A DNA stretch of 64,000 nucleotides from Henriciella aquimarina (lineage in GTDB: Bacteria; Pseudomonadota; Alphaproteobacteria; Caulobacterales; Hyphomonadaceae). The first letter of the stretch is position 1, and each line of letters begins with the position of its first letter. Positions 36,365 to 44,622 of this stretch are shown here, in pieces. The DNA lies in assembly GCF_002088975.1 (NCBI RefSeq), contig NZ_NCST01000012.1, forward strand, positions 1 through 64,000, in the 5' to 3' direction. The position numbers and the translations under genes were made by a program. The notes beneath the pieces were generated by a model that saw nothing but the letters and a program-made list of their open reading frames with translations, made no database searches and was not told where the DNA came from.

Positions 36365-37411
36365 TCAGCTGGCGAGCTGGAAGGGTTCTAGCCCCGACAG
36401 CCGCATCGCGCGAGGCGGTTCCGGAATCTGGCGCGGCGGCTTGCCCTTCACGGCCTTGGCGATGGCGGCGATGTGCGGCGGGGTCGTCCCGCAGCAGCCG
36501 CCAAGGATGTTGACCAGGCCGGACTTCGCCCACTCCTCGAGCTGAGACGCGGTCTGTTCCGGTAGTTCGTCATACTCGCCGAACTCGTTCGGCAGGCCGG
36601 CATTCGGATAGGAAATGACGCGCGTGTCCGCGATCTTGGAAATGGCCGCGATGTGCGGGCGCATCATTTTCGCGCCGAGCGCGCAGTTGAGGCCGACAGC
36701 CCACGGCTTGGCGTGGCGGATCGAATACCAGAAGGCTTCCGCAGTCTGGCCCGATAGCGTGCGGCCGGAGGCGTCTGTGATCGTGCCGGAGATGATGACC
36801 GGGATTTCCTCGCCGGTCTCGGCGCGCAGGTCCATCAGCGCCTTGATGGCGGCCTTGGCGTTCAGCGTGTCGAAGATCGTCTCGATCAGGAAGAAGTCGA
36901 TATGCGGCGCCATGGCCTTGGCCTGCTGCAGATAGGCCTCGCGGACATCGTCGAAGGTCACTTCGCGGTAGCCGGGATTGTTGACGTCCGGCGACAGCGA
37001 CAGCGTCTTGTTCGTCGGCCCGATGGCACCGAGCACGCCGACCGGCCGGCCGGCCTTGTCGGCCGCCTTGCGGGCGCATTTCACGCCCTCCTCGGCGATT
37101 TCCGGGGCGAGGTCCTGCATGTTGTAGTCGGCCTGGCCGATGACGGTGGCACTGAACGTGTTCGTCTCGATCAGGTCGGCGCCGGCCTCGATGAATTGCT
37201 CGTGCACCTTGGTGACGGCGTCCGGCTGGGTGAGGTTCAGGAGGTCGTTATTCCCCTTTACCGGGCTCTCCCAGTCGACGAAACGGTCGCCGCGGAACTG
37301 CTCCTCGGAGAAGTCATACTTCTGGAGCATCGTCCCCATGGCGCCATCGAGGATGAGGATCTCTTCCTTCGCCTTGGTTTCGAGTTGGGAAATCAGGTCT
37401 TGTCTCGACAT
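36365..37411 (-). CDS. metH: Methionine synthase, N-terminal part: homocysteine S-methyltransferase subunit
   Basis: The 348-residue barrel binds homocysteine through zinc. Its ligands are visible as the Cys in GLNCALGA (about 240) and the Cys pair in [11 protein letters not shown] (about 305). The start [13 protein letters not shown] and [10 protein letters not shown] are MetH signatures. It ends where the folate domain of full-length MetH would begin, so it needs the product of 32718-35360 for activity. Splitting of MetH is known in Caulobacter and relatives. It starts one base downstream of the metF stop. Confidence 0.95.
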   Translation of the reverse strand: MSRQDLISQLETKAKEEILILDGAMGTMLQKYDFSEEQFRGDRFVDWESPVKGNNDLLNLTQPDAVTKVHEQFIEAGADLIETNTFSATVIGQADYNMQDLAPEIAEEGVKCARKAADKAGRPVGVLGAIGPTNKTLSLSPDVNNPGYREVTFDDVREAYLQQAKAMAPHIDFFLIETIFDTLNAKAAIKALMDLRAETGEEIPVIISGTITDASGRTLSGQTAEAFWYSIRHAKPWAVGLNCALGAKMMRPHIAAISKIADTRVISYPNAGLPNEFGEYDELPEQTASQLEEWAKSGLVNILGGCCGTTPPHIAAIAKAVKGKPPRQIPEPPRAMRLSGLEPFQLAS

Positions 37412-37412
37412 A

Positions 37413-38324
37413 TCAGGCAGCCTCCGCTTGTGCGGGCTTCAGGCCCAGCAGGTGGCACGTGGACAAGGCGAGGTTCGCCTTGTTGAGCGTATAGAAGTGG
37501 AACTGGTTGACGCCGCCATCGGCGAGCTTGTGGCAAAGCTCGGCGGCGACGTTTGCGGTGATCAGGTCGCGCGTCGCCGGGTCGTCGTCCAGGCCCTCAT
37601 AGAGCTGGTGCAGCCAGTCCGGCAGGCTTGCGCCGCACATCTTGGCGAAGTTCTTGAGGCCGTTGAAGTTCGATTGCAGCATGATGCCGGGCACCAGCGG
37701 GATGGTGATGCCGGCCGCGCGGGCCTTGTCGACAAAGTCGAAATAGACGTCCGGCTCGAAGAAGAATTGCGTGATGGCCCGGTCGGCGCCTGCATCCTGC
37801 TTGGCCTTGAGGTGGGCGAGGTCGGCTTCCCAGCCGCGTGAATCCGGGTGCGGCTCCGGATAGCAGGCGACCGAGATTTCGAACACCTTGCCGAGGTCAG
37901 GCCGATGGGCGCGCAGGTCGCTGACAAGGTCGACAACATTGGTATAGCGGCCTTCCGGCTGCGCGAAGTCTTCCTCCTGGGGCGCATCGCCGCGCAGGGC
38001 GACGATGTGGCGGACACCGGCCTCGTAATAGTCATCGGCCGTCTGCAGGACTTCCTCGCGCGGGGCGCCCACACAGGTCAGGTGGGCCGCCGGCGTCAGG
38101 GTCGTTTCCTGTGCGATCCGCTTGACCGTTTCATAAGTGCGCGTGCGCGTGGAGCCGCCCGCGCCATAGGTCACGGAGACGAAGTGCGGCGACATGGGTT
38201 CCAGGCGTTTGACGCATTCCCATAGCTTCTCCGTCATCTTCTCGTTCTTGGGCGGGAAGAATTCAAACGACACCTGCGGGGTGGTGTCTTCTGTCTGACG
38301 TGTTGCAATCGCCAGGTCGCTCAT
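37413..38324 (-). CDS. metF: Methylenetetrahydrofolate reductase
   Basis: This 303-residue FAD enzyme reduces 5,10-methylenetetrahydrofolate to the methyl donor used by MetH. Family motifs include SFEFFPPKNEKMTEKLW, FVSVTYGAGGSTR and RDLITANVAAELCHKL. The gene overlaps the regulator upstream by four bases (ATGA) and is directly followed by metH. The order regulator-metF-metH gives a complete remethylation unit. Confidence 0.96.
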   Translation of the reverse strand: MSDLAIATRQTEDTTPQVSFEFFPPKNEKMTEKLWECVKRLEPMSPHFVSVTYGAGGSTRTRTYETVKRIAQETTLTPAAHLTCVGAPREEVLQTADDYYEAGVRHIVALRGDAPQEEDFAQPEGRYTNVVDLVSDLRAHRPDLGKVFEISVACYPEPHPDSRGWEADLAHLKAKQDAGADRAITQFFFEPDVYFDFVDKARAAGITIPLVPGIMLQSNFNGLKNFAKMCGASLPDWLHQLYEGLDDDPATRDLITANVAAELCHKLADGGVNQFHFYTLNKANLALSTCHLLGLKPAQAEAA

Positions 38325-39298
38325 GCGGCAACCTCCTTTTTGTTTGCAGGTTTGCGCCCGCTCCAGATGAGAACGGCGATGCCGGCTTCAAGATCTTTGG
38401 GCGGGTCAAAACGAAGTGGTTCTTCGAGGACCAGGCCGGCATGTTCGGCCCAGTTCCTCATATTGTCGTTGCGGATACCGAGACGGTGATGGCCGAATTC
38501 CTCGCGCATGAATTCGTGATCATGCTGGGCGAAGTCGACCACGATAAGCTGGCCGCCGGGCATCAGCACGCGGCTGGCTTCGGAGAGGACGCGCTCGGGC
38601 TCCTCCAGATAATGCAGCACCTGGTGGACGATGACGATGTCGGCGCTGGACGAGGGGAAGGGCGTCGCGGTGACGTCGCCCTGGCGCACGCGCGAATGCG
38701 TCAGCCCGGCCTCGGCCAGGTTGGAGCGCGCCAGCGTCAGCATCTGGTGGGAGAGGTCGAGGCCCTCCGATTCCTGTGCGCGCGCGCCAAGCAGCGCCAG
38801 CATGCGGCCCGTGCCGGTGCCGAAGTCGACCACCCGGTGGAACGGCCCGGGGCCGGCCAGCTTCAGGATGGCGGCCTCGATCAGGTCTTCGGGATAGTGC
38901 ATGGCGCGAATGCGGTCCCATTCCGGGGCAACCGAGCTGAAATAGGCTTCCGCCGAGACCTGCCTCGATTGGCGGACGGCTTCGAGGCGGTCGAGATCGG
39001 CCGGAAAGTCGCCTTTTGTCTGGTCGATCTGTTCGAAAATGCTATTGAGCAGGGCCCGCGCCCAGCCGGAGGTGGGCAGGCGGTAGAAGACCCAGGCGCC
39101 TTCCGGCAGGCGTTCGGTCAGCCCGGCCGAGGTCAGCGCTTTCAGGTGGTGCGACAGGCGCGGCTGGCTCTGGCCCAGAACCGTCACAAGTTCGCCGACG
39201 GCAAGGTCGCCATGGCGCAGCAGCGCAAGGATGCGCAGGCGTGTCGGCTCACCGGCCGCCCGCAAGGCATCCACAATGGTTTCTGGCGCTGCAGTCAT
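38321..39298 (-). CDS. ArsR-family regulator fused to a SAM-dependent methyltransferase domain (SahR-like)
   Basis: From the ATG at 39298 the product has 325 residues. Residues about 1-90 form a winged helix of the ArsR type (ALRAAGEPTRLRILALLRHG, LGQSQPRLSHHLKALTSAG). Residues about 140-310 form a class I methyltransferase fold with the SAM loop VVDFGTGTGRMLALLGARA and LDLSHQMLTLARSNL. ArsR proteins of this organisation adjoin metH/metF in many alphaproteobacteria, and the SahR group responds to S-adenosylhomocysteine. The frame is open further upstream but the earlier sequence is intergenic. No ribosome site precedes the ATG, so the message may be leaderless. Autoregulation through the palindrome at 39305 is inferred. 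Confidence 0.85.
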   Translation of the reverse strand: MTAAPETIVDALRAAGEPTRLRILALLRHGDLAVGELVTVLGQSQPRLSHHLKALTSAGLTERLPEGAWVFYRLPTSGWARALLNSIFEQIDQTKGDFPADLDRLEAVRQSRQVSAEAYFSSVAPEWDRIRAMHYPEDLIEAAILKLAGPGPFHRVVDFGTGTGRMLALLGARAQESEGLDLSHQMLTLARSNLAEAGLTHSRVRQGDVTATPFPSSSADIVIVHQVLHYLEEPERVLSEASRVLMPGGQLIVVDFAQHDHEFMREEFGHHRLGIRNDNMRNWAEHAGLVLEEPLRFDPPKDLEAGIAVLIWSGRKPANKKEVAA

Positions 39299-39304
39299 AT
39301 TATC

Positions 39305-39324
39305 ATATAAACATCTATTTATAT
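39305..39324. promoter_or_regulatory. Palindromic operator candidate upstream of the methionine operon
   Basis: Perfect 7-bp arms (ATATAAA and TTTATAT) flank a 6-base centre. The palindrome sits 6 bases upstream of the regulator's ATG and overlaps a likely -10 region; a TTGCTT at 39328-39333 (minus strand) could be the -35. The A/T palindrome and its position resemble ArsR/SahR-type operators. This is inference from sequence only. Confidence 0.55.
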
Positions 39325-39458
39325 CAGAAGCAACATCCCTCGCCCCAGTGTTGCGCCAAATCCACATCTTGTTTGTGTGAAGGTGAGATGACACTCGCCT
39401 TATCATTGAAAGCGCGCGCCGACTTACACATATGCTGCCTTCAAAAGCGGAATATATT

Positions 39459-40253
39459 ATGAAGTTTGCAGCCACTGCCGCGAGTGCGGCAATCCTTCTG
39501 ACAGCCTGTGCCTCAACCGAGCAGTCGGCGTCCTCTTCCAATGTCTACGACCCGCTGGAAGGCTGGAACCGGGGCGTTTACGCGTTCAACGAGACGGTCG
39601 ACAAGGCCGCGCTCGAGCCGATTGCGCGGGGCTATCGCATGTTTACGCCCGGCCTTTTCCGGGAGGGCGTCAGAAACTTCCTGAGCAATCTGAACCAGCC
39701 GGTCGTTTTCGCGAACACGGTGCTTCAGGGCAACCCGAACGCGTCCGGCGACACGGTCGGCCGCTTCCTGATCAACTCCACGGTCGGGGTCGCGGGGATC
39801 TTCGACGTGGCGTCGACGCTGGGCGTGGCCAAGCACAAGGAAGACTTCGGCCAGACGCTGGGTGTCTGGGGCGTCGACGAGGGCGCCTATCTGATGCTGC
39901 CGCTGCTCGGGCCGAGCAATGTCCGTGACGCATTCGGCATGGGGGCCGACCGGGCCTTTGACCCGCTCACCTGGACGGAATTCGAGGATAATGATCTTGA
40001 TGACCAGATCAGGCTCGGCCGGGTCGTTGTCGGCGCGATTTCGACGCGTGAACAGCTCATCGAGTCAATCGACACCCTGCGTGAGCAACCCGAACCCTAT
40101 ATCGCGCTGAGACGGAACTATACGTCCCAGCGGCGGGCCGCCGTTCGAAATGGCAAGATTGAGGAAGATCCCTACAAAGATTTGCCTGATTTCGATGATT
40201 TCGGTGGCTATGATGATGAGTCAGGGTCTGTACCAGAACAGGAAACAGAATGA
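39459..40253 (+). CDS. mlaA: Outer-membrane lipid asymmetry lipoprotein MlaA
   Basis: The 264-residue product starts at the ATG at 39459, which opens a lipoprotein signal (MKFAATAASAAILLTAC); the frame also extends to 39432. VYDPLEGWNRGVYAFNETVD, then TVGRFLINSTVGVAGIFDVA and LGPSNVRDAFG are MlaA/VacJ signatures. MlaA removes phospholipids from the outer leaflet of the outer membrane and hands them to periplasmic MlaC. The C-terminus has an acidic tail. Its last four bases overlap the mlaC start. It is divergent from the methionine operon. Confidence 0.94.
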   Translation: MKFAATAASAAILLTACASTEQSASSSNVYDPLEGWNRGVYAFNETVDKAALEPIARGYRMFTPGLFREGVRNFLSNLNQPVVFANTVLQGNPNASGDTVGRFLINSTVGVAGIFDVASTLGVAKHKEDFGQTLGVWGVDEGAYLMLPLLGPSNVRDAFGMGADRAFDPLTWTEFEDNDLDDQIRLGRVVVGAISTREQLIESIDTLREQPEPYIALRRNYTSQRRAAVRNGKIEEDPYKDLPDFDDFGGYDDESGSVPEQETE

Positions 40254-40873
40254 TGAAAGTCCGTAGCGTGATCCTTTCGGCAGCCGCGTTGCTTGCTGCC
40301 ACAGCACCGGCGATGGCCGATGCGAAGACCGAACAGTTCGTCAAGCAGAACGCCAATGAAGTCCTGAACTCCCTGAACAACCCCTCGCTGAGCGCCGATG
40401 AGCGCACAGCCCTGTTCAGCGACTACATGGAAGAATTTGCCGACCTAAACGCCGTCTCGAAATTCGTGATCGGCAAATATGCGCGGCGCTTCACCGATGA
40501 GGAAATGAAGCGCTACCAGCACGCCTTCCGGACCTATGCGCTGGCGGTCTACGAGAATGAGCTCGATGCCTATCGCGGAGAGGAAGTCGTGGTGCAGGGC
40601 TCGACAGACCGCACGCCCCGGGACTCGATCGTCGACACGACCATCGAGCGCTCCGACGGCAAGGCGATGAGCGTTCGCTGGCGTGTGCTCGACCGCGGCG
40701 GTGAATACCAGGTCGTCGATGTGGCTCTCGATATCGACGGTAACCTGATCTGGCTCGCCATCGAGCAGCAGGCGCAGTTCCTGGCGCTGCTCGACCGGAC
40801 GAATGGCTCCGCCCAGGCCCTGATCGACAAGATCAACGGCATGACGGCCAAGCTCGAGTCCGAGCGCCGCTAG
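40250..40873 (+). CDS. mlaC: Periplasmic phospholipid-binding protein MlaC
   Basis: This 207-residue protein has a signal peptide (about 1-24) and the MlaC/Ttg2D fold (ADLNAVSKFVIGKYARRFTD, FRTYALAVYENELDAYRGEE, WRVLDRGGEYQVVDVALD). It ferries phospholipid between MlaA and the inner-membrane MlaFEDB complex, which is not in this window. Translation is coupled to mlaA by the overlap, and a strong terminator follows. Confidence 0.94.
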   Translation: MMKVRSVILSAAALLAATAPAMADAKTEQFVKQNANEVLNSLNNPSLSADERTALFSDYMEEFADLNAVSKFVIGKYARRFTDEEMKRYQHAFRTYALAVYENELDAYRGEEVVVQGSTDRTPRDSIVDTTIERSDGKAMSVRWRVLDRGGEYQVVDVALDIDGNLIWLAIEQQAQFLALLDRTNGSAQALIDKINGMTAKLESERR

Positions 40874-40895
40874 GCCGCAGCCCTCACGTCAAGAC

Positions 40896-40935
40896 AAAAC
40901 GCCCCTTCCGCATCCGGCGGCAGGGGCGTTTTTTT
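40896..40935 (+). terminator. Intrinsic terminator after mlaC
   Basis: An 11-bp stem (40896-40906 with 40922-40932) with a small inner stem in its loop is followed by a T run (40929-40935). It begins 23 bp after the mlaC stop. Confidence 0.9.
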
Positions 40936-40962
40936 GAGCGGTGAACCTGTCTTCCGGGCATG

Positions 40963-40996
40963 AAAAAGCCGGCCCGCTCAAGACGCGGACCGGCTT
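40963..40996 (-). terminator. Intrinsic terminator of the PRC-barrel lipoprotein gene
   Basis: A 12-bp stem with one mismatch (40966-40977 with 40985-40996) is followed on the minus strand by five T (40967-40963). It is downstream of the stop at 41019. Confidence 0.8.
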
Positions 40997-41018
40997 CATC
41001 CATCGGGAAAGAACTCCC

Positions 41019-41882
41019 TTATTGCGGGGTGTCCATCTCCGGATCATCCTGCATGATGTCCTGCGACATGTCGGTGCTCTCGTCATCGCTCATGCCGGTA
41101 TCACCATAAGAGGAGCCGCGCGCCTCTTCGGCCTTGTACTTGAAGACCGGCAGGGCCTCGATCTCGTCGGCCGATGCATCGATCACGATGTTGCCGCCGT
41201 CGCCCTGTTCAACGGTAATGCGGTTGAAGGCGAGCTGGCGCGGTTCGTCCATCATCATCGGGTCCGCGATGACGGCGTAGGAGACGCTGCCATCCTTGGT
41301 GATGATGACGTCCTTGATGCGCTCGGTTTCGTCGGCATTCATGAGCTTGGCATTGGTCCCGATCATCTCGGAGACGAGGCGATAGTCATTCATGCCGTCC
41401 TGCTCGAATTCGGCGACGTTCTGGATCGCGTCTTCGGTCATGCCGACCGTGAAGCGCGGCTCATTCTCGCTGTTCATCGTCAGGTCGATCTGCTCGAAGG
41501 GAAGGGCACCCTTCTTGCCGGCCATGTCGAGGAAGTCACCGCTCTTGAAGATGACCGACTCGACTTCGCCCGAAGCGTTCACGAGCAGGTCGTCGACATT
41601 GGCGATCTCTTCGCCGTCAACACCGATCACCTTCGATCCGATCAGCTCGTCAGCGCTCAGTTCGCCGGACGCGAGATAAACCGTCTCGGTGGGTTGGGCC
41701 TGCGCGTCGGCATCGGCATCCATCATGCCGTTGTTTTCAGACGCGTCGGTGCCCGCCATTTCCGCAGTTTCGGTTTGATCGTAGTTGCTTTCGCCCATCT
41801 CGATGTCGTCGGAGGACTGCGAACAGGCCGTCATGCCAAGCATCAGGGCAGAAGCGGCCGCTGTAATCATGAGGTTCTTCAT
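41019..41882 (-). CDS. PRC-barrel domain lipoprotein
   Basis: The 287-residue protein has a lipoprotein signal (MKNLMITAAASALMLGMTAC), an acidic Asp/Glu/Met-rich linker to about residue 70, then a PRC-barrel (ADELIGSKVIGVDGEEIANV, DDLLVNASGEVESVIF, GKKGALPFEQIDL). A second, degenerate repeat follows (GTNAKLMNADETERIKDVII). PRC barrels in envelope proteins of alphaproteobacteria are common but poorly characterised. The low pI and Asp-rich tail suit a marine periplasm. It is monocistronic. Confidence 0.8.
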   Translation of the reverse strand: MKNLMITAAASALMLGMTACSQSSDDIEMGESNYDQTETAEMAGTDASENNGMMDADADAQAQPTETVYLASGELSADELIGSKVIGVDGEEIANVDDLLVNASGEVESVIFKSGDFLDMAGKKGALPFEQIDLTMNSENEPRFTVGMTEDAIQNVAEFEQDGMNDYRLVSEMIGTNAKLMNADETERIKDVIITKDGSVSYAVIADPMMMDEPRQLAFNRITVEQGDGGNIVIDASADEIEALPVFKYKAEEARGSSYGDTGMSDDESTDMSQDIMQDDPEMDTPQ

Positions 41883-42025
41883 GTCTTGTCTCCTTCTGGA
41901 CTATGACGGGTGAGAAACGGGTGGCACCCGGTCTCGTTCCCGCACCGGTTTCCGGAGCGCGTTACAAAGCATTAAGGCTGTTGACGGGGCAGGGGCCGCC
42001 TTCGGCGCCGCCTGCCGGGCCTGTT

Positions 42026-43120
42026 TCAGGCCAGCACGAGCTGGCAATTCTCCCGCTTGAGGCGTGCGGGCAGCCGGACGGTTTTCAGGGCTTCACCGCC
42101 AATCCGCTCCAGCAGGGCGTCGGCGCGGGCGCGGGTGTCGGCATCCATCGCGTCATAGGCATCGAGGGCGGCCTGCAGGCGCCAGAGCGGGAAGCTGCGC
42201 GCCTTGGCCGGGCCGCGCCGGCCTTCGATCTCGATGGTGATGTCGCCCAGCGCGCGCGGCACCCGGGCGCCCGGCTCGGCCTGTGCGGCCCAACCTTCAA
42301 ACAGGGCGCTCGTCTGGACCAGCGCCGGCCATTGCTCGCGCATCTGGCGGGCCAGAATGGGCTTCAGCGTCTCCGGGATGTCATCGCCGTCGAGCAGCTT
42401 GCCATCGCCATCCTTGCCGCCAGCCTGCATACGCTCCACCCAGTCGGCGACCTTCGGCGCGAGGCGCTTCATCAGCTTGCCGGAGGCCGGATCGCGGTAG
42501 AGGTGGGCATAAAGGGGCCCATAAAAGGCGAAGTCTGCTAGCGAAGGCCGCCCGCCCAGCAGGTAAGGGTGGGCCTCCAGATGCTTGGAAAAGTCGGCGA
42601 GGAAGGCCTCATAGCTTGTCTCGATGCCAGGAATGGTCGCGTCGCTAACGCCGAGGACCGGCAGCGCGCCCTTGAAGCGGGCGCCATTCTTGCGGCCGAT
42701 CTCATACTGCTCTGCCGGTGACAGCGCCGGGGCCGAAAGCGCGCCGAATTCCGCATAGGCCCAGTCTTCGTTATAGGTCCAGCGATAGTGCATGGCCGGG
42801 ATGACGAGCCACTCATCGCCATAGAGATGCAGGAGTTCACTGACGAAACGCTGCAGCGGCGCCTCGGGCCAAGCGGGCGGGGCCTTGGCTTCGCGGCGCT
42901 CGACCTCGGCCATGATGTCGGCGGTGTCCTGCACGATTGTCTCGTCTGGCATCTTCATGACGGGGATCACCGGCCAGCCGACATTGGGCAGAATGATGTC
43001 ACGATAAACCTGCTCGGTCGCGGTTTCTTCCTTATAAGCCACGCCGCGCCAGTCGAGATAGGCGCGCGCCTTGCCCGTAAAATAGCTTACCTCCGCTCCA
43101 TAGAGGGTATATCCGCCCAT
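42026..43120 (-). CDS. Glutathione S-transferase-like protein with long C-terminal extension
   Basis: The open frame starts at 43180, but the ATG at 43120 matches the beginning of the thioredoxin-like domain (YTLYGAEVSYFTGKARAYLD, WPVIPVMKMPDETIVQDT). A GST C-terminal helical domain follows (YLLGGRPSLADFAFYGPLYA). The 364 residues exceed a normal GST by about 140, and the last part (about 225-364) matches no family I know. Substrate unknown. It lies between the PRC-barrel gene and the exported RidA. Confidence 0.75.
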   Translation of the reverse strand: MGGYTLYGAEVSYFTGKARAYLDWRGVAYKEETATEQVYRDIILPNVGWPVIPVMKMPDETIVQDTADIMAEVERREAKAPPAWPEAPLQRFVSELLHLYGDEWLVIPAMHYRWTYNEDWAYAEFGALSAPALSPAEQYEIGRKNGARFKGALPVLGVSDATIPGIETSYEAFLADFSKHLEAHPYLLGGRPSLADFAFYGPLYAHLYRDPASGKLMKRLAPKVADWVERMQAGGKDGDGKLLDGDDIPETLKPILARQMREQWPALVQTSALFEGWAAQAEPGARVPRALGDITIEIEGRRGPAKARSFPLWRLQAALDAYDAMDADTRARADALLERIGGEALKTVRLPARLKRENCQLVLA

Positions 43121-43258
43121 GCCCTTTCGCCTCCGCCTGCTTCTTCCTAAGGTCAACTGACAGCACGAAAGGGGTTTCATTGGCCGAGTTCAAGGGCGCC
43201 TGTGTGTTGCGCGGTTGTTTGTCGGGAAACCCTCCCCACCTCCAGGAAAGAGAGATTC

Positions 43259-43723
43259 ATGTCCAAAGCTCCGAGCCAGCCCTTCCTCGCCCTTGTGCCG
43301 TTTCTCGCCGTCTGCGCCATGCCGCTTACGGCCAGTGCACAGGCGGTTTTCCATCAGGCGCCGGGCGCGTCCGAAAGCGCCCCTTATTCCACTGCCGTGG
43401 TCGCGAACGGAGAGATCTACCTGTCCGGCGGGCTCGGCATGAAGCCGGGTGAGAGCACGCTGGTCGAGGGCGGGATCGGCCCGCAGACCACGCAGATCCT
43501 CAAGAATTTCGAAGCCACGCTCACCTCGCTTGGCGCGGACATGTCCGATGTCATCAAGTGCAATGTCTATCTCGATGACATCGGCGATTATGGCGCGATG
43601 AACGAGGCCTATACAGCGGCCTTTCCCGGCAACAAGCCGGCGCGCACCACCGTTGCCGTAGAGGCCCTGCCGCGCGAGGCGGCCGTCGAGATCGCCTGCA
43701 TCGCGCTCGCCCCCGATCAATAA
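43259..43723 (+). CDS. RidA-family protein with a signal peptide
   Basis: The 154-residue product begins at the ATG at 43259 (AGGAAAGAGAG upstream). It has a cleavable signal peptide (MSKAPSQPFLALVPFLAVCA, then TASAQA) before a complete RidA domain (APGASESAPYSTAVVANGEI, YLSGGLGM, NVYLDDIGDYGAMNEAYTAA). Ordinary RidA is a cytoplasmic enamine/imine deaminase that protects PLP enzymes from 2-aminoacrylate. The usual catalytic Arg position reads as KPARTTVAVEALP, consistent with the active subfamily. An export signal implies a periplasmic role, which is unusual. Confidence 0.85.
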   Translation: MSKAPSQPFLALVPFLAVCAMPLTASAQAVFHQAPGASESAPYSTAVVANGEIYLSGGLGMKPGESTLVEGGIGPQTTQILKNFEATLTSLGADMSDVIKCNVYLDDIGDYGAMNEAYTAAFPGNKPARTTVAVEALPREAAVEIACIALAPDQ

Positions 43724-43740
43724 GCTGGAGGATTTTCCCC

Positions 43741-44061
43741 TTGACCGACTTCAAGCATTTTTCACTCGTGGCCGGCGGTGAGACCGTCGAGGATCATCAG
43801 GTGCCCGACGGTGTCGTCGGCCCCTCGGTGATGTCGATGAAAGTCTGGGCCGAAACGGTCGAGCAGGCCGTCGATGTGCTGTGCGAGGTCGGCAACCAGA
43901 TCGGCTTCAAGATCGACGAGCAGGTCGAGGTCCACCGCACGCCGGCCAAACAGGCCGTTCGCGAGGAGCCGTTTGCCTATGAGCTGCGGGTGATTCCGTG
44001 CTCGCCGGAGACGCTGACCAGTACGGTCGAGCGTGAAGCCGAGACGGTGCGCAGCGAGTAA
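43741..44061 (+). CDS. Hypothetical small protein following the exported RidA
   Basis: The 106-residue protein starts with TTG at 43741, supported by GGAGG nine bases upstream; the next ATG would remove 30 conserved-looking residues. It has no signal or membrane segment. It is acidic, with a predicted alpha/beta pattern (PSVMSMKVWAETVEQAVDVL, GNQIGFKIDEQVEVHRT). I recognise no family. It begins 18 bp after the RidA stop and is probably cotranscribed. Confidence 0.6.
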   Translation: MTDFKHFSLVAGGETVEDHQVPDGVVGPSVMSMKVWAETVEQAVDVLCEVGNQIGFKIDEQVEVHRTPAKQAVREEPFAYELRVIPCSPETLTSTVEREAETVRSE

Positions 44062-44232
44062 CAGGTCACGGGGGCCGGGGAACCGGCCGTCCTGCCGCCA
44101 CGTTTCATGAGGGTGTACGCCCCCGGCGCCGGCCAGAAGAAGTCAGGCCTGCCGGATGGCGGAATGCCCGCAGGCGATCTGTGACAAGCAGCCTTCCTGC
44201 TGGCGCCAACCAGAATGGAAGGAAATGTCTTC

Positions 44233-44556
44233 ATGAAACGCGCATCCCTGCTTATTGCGGCGGTTTCGACCCTGTCGGTCGCCGCCTGTGCCACCAACCC
44301 GCCGGTCCAGCGCAATGCCGGGCCGCCGCCGGGTTATGATGACGGCCCCTACCAGGACGGGCGTTATGCCAACGACCCGTACCGCGATGACGGCTACCGG
44401 CAGGCGCCCCGCCGCGACGGGGCGTACAATAATGACCGCTACGGCAATGACCGGGGCGAGCGTTATTATGACGAGCGTGCCCGGCGCTATTATTATTACG
44501 ACCCGCGGACCGGGAACACCTATTGGGAAAACGGAGACCTGCGCACGCGGGGATGA
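44233..44556 (+). CDS. Small Tyr/Asp-rich lipoprotein
   Basis: From the ATG at 44233 the 107 residues begin with a lipoprotein signal (MKRASLLIAAVSTLSVAAC). They continue as repetitive Tyr-, Asp-, Arg- and Gly-rich sequence with recurrent PYxDD/RYxND units, ending with RRYYYYDPRTGNTYWENG. An in-frame ATG at 44215 is possible. Low-complexity lipoproteins of this kind are common in alphaproteobacteria and have no assigned function. The 171 bp upstream contains a small GGCCGG hairpin with a GGAA loop and nothing else I can identify. Confidence 0.6.
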   Translation: MKRASLLIAAVSTLSVAACATNPPVQRNAGPPPGYDDGPYQDGRYANDPYRDDGYRQAPRRDGAYNNDRYGNDRGERYYDERARRYYYYDPRTGNTYWENGDLRTRG

Positions 44557-44622
44557 TTCTGGCAAACCGGGCATCCTGTGCTAGGTCAGTCAGGACAGAC
44601 CTGACGCAAGAGAGGTATTGAA

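Noticed and set aside
32718-37411. Split metH as a frameshift or assembly error
   Set aside because: Two complete genes with their own overlaps lie between the halves, and each half has a proper start and stop.
44066-44100. Hairpin with GGAA loop after a CAGGTC sequence, resembling signal-recognition-particle RNA
   Set aside because: The GGCCGG/CCGGCC stem and GGAA loop are present, but the required AGCAGC on the 3' side of the asymmetric loop is missing and flanking helices do not form.
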